64,000 nt of DNA. Source: Pelomonas caseinilytica. Lineage in GTDB: Bacteria; Pseudomonadota; Gammaproteobacteria; Burkholderiales; Burkholderiaceae_C. The stretch covers positions 248,001-312,000 of the forward strand of contig NZ_JAJTWT010000005.1 of NCBI RefSeq assembly GCF_021353235.1, read 5' to 3'. Both the position numbers and the translations under genes were made by a program. The notes below the pieces were generated by a model that saw only the letters and a program-made list of their open reading frames with translations, was not told where the DNA came from and did not search any database. Shown piece by piece: positions 63,671 through 64,000 of this stretch (its first letter is position 1; the number at the start of each line of letters is the position of its first letter).

Positions 63671-63991
63671 TCAAACATCCTGGCGCTCCTTCTTCAGGAA
63701 GCTCGAGAAGCTGGCCGGCGCGACCGGCTCGGCCTGGGGCGGCATGACGTGCAGAGTGCTGATGTTTTGCGCCGTGGCGCCCAGCACCAGCCAGCGGCGG
63801 TCGTCGCCCTGGCCGACCTCGACGACCAGCAGGCGTTGGTTGGGGGCCGTGGGCAGCTGGGCCACGACGCGCAATACGCCGGCCGCCGCCGCGCCGCCCA
63901 TGGGCGTGCGCTTGAGCAGCCACAGCGCGACGGGGATCAGCGCGACGATGCCGAGGAACCAGAGAAACGGAAGCAGGCCGGTGGCGTTCAT
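63671..63991 (-). CDS. fliO: Flagellar biosynthetic protein FliO
   Basis: A 106-residue membrane protein with one N-terminal helix ([18 protein letters not shown]) and a soluble domain ([20 protein letters not shown], then [18 protein letters not shown]). It assists FliP complex assembly. First fli gene fully visible here. Confidence 0.88.
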   Translation of the reverse strand: MNATGLLPFLWFLGIVALIPVALWLLKRTPMGGAAAAGVLRVVAQLPTAPNQRLLVVEVGQGDDRRWLVLGATAQNISTLHVMPPQAEPVAPASFSSFLKKERQDV

Positions 63992-64000
63992 GCCTCGGCA
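63988..64000 (-). CDS. 3' end of the gene upstream of fliO (possibly fliN)
   Basis: The ATG of fliO lies in an ATGA overlap; the preceding frame would end Ala-Glu-Ala-stop at 63988. By the usual fliN-fliO order this may be the fliN terminus. Too short to identify. Confidence 0.3.

Noticed and set aside
63454-63678. N-terminal extension of FliP starting [15 protein letters not shown]
   Set aside because: The extension translates the hairpin-rich gap, precedes a perfect signal peptide at GTG 63453 and has no FliP similarity.

Overview
The window is about 64 kb of GC-rich chromosomal DNA from a motile, aerobic betaproteobacterium. The gene order and the proteins (secB/gpsA/trmL/comF block, aa3 oxidase operon with the CtaA/CtaB/SCO tail, PA2778/PA2779 pair, Burkholderiales-type CtaB motif) point to Burkholderiales of the Rubrivivax/Roseateles/Pelomonas kind. 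This placement is inferred from protein character, not from a search.

Layout. 1-4129: 3' end of dihydroorotase, an acyltransferase, and a small envelope/LPS-flavoured group (hydroxypyruvate isomerase-like, DUF4254, heptosyltransferase-like). 4139-5650: an accessory patch with an IS481-type transposase remnant and a HigBA-like toxin-antitoxin pair, bracketed by inverted arms of a dispersed palindromic repeat. 5676-7871: gpmA, rhodanese, grxC, secB and a strong terminator. 7880-12311: a chromate-resistance insert (chrB-chrA-SOD/rhodanese fusion, divergent cation diffusion facilitator, small membrane protein) that separates secB from gpsA. 12574-15780: gpsA, trmL, comF and a methyltransferase-like protein. 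15944-25021: a complete cytochrome c oxidase locus with subunits, copper and heme A assembly factors and SURF1. 25115-26111: rpoH preceded by a perfect CIRCE element. 26180-33833: orphan CheW, a 1060-residue hybrid kinase, an FtsX-type permease and the PA2778/PA2779 pair. 33980-36438: tRNA-Gly(CCC) followed by a 2.3 kb insert flanked by 19-bp direct repeats; it carries the 5' end of a group IIC-like intron, an Xre/RES toxin-antitoxin pair and a broken DUF3800 gene.

36433-46291: 5'-nucleotidase lipoprotein, divergent Oar-like TonB-dependent receptor, succinate-semialdehyde dehydrogenase and alaS. 46368-52276: a chemotaxis operon (CheZ-like, CheY, CheA, CheW, receptor with C-terminal DWETF). 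52463-54267: a NarX/NarL-like two-component pair behind a long palindrome. 54388-58940: a MacAB-like exporter (membrane fusion protein, ATPase, two FtsX permeases). 58941-61499: a second accessory patch with a low-GC secreted protein carrying two DTG aspartyl-protease-like lobes, and a VapBC pair with a clear operator. 61522-64000: fliR, fliQ, fliP and fliO, whose gaps hold large structured repeats.

The most noteworthy items are: the toxin-antitoxin cassette sitting where the loop of a chromosomal palindromic repeat would be; the SOD-rhodanese fusion in the chromate operon; the two-lobed DTG protein; the bracketed island behind tRNA-Gly; the CIRCE site on rpoH; and the VapC with Asn at a usually acidic active-site position. 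Genes were read by eye from translated sequence, so family assignments rest on recognised motifs.
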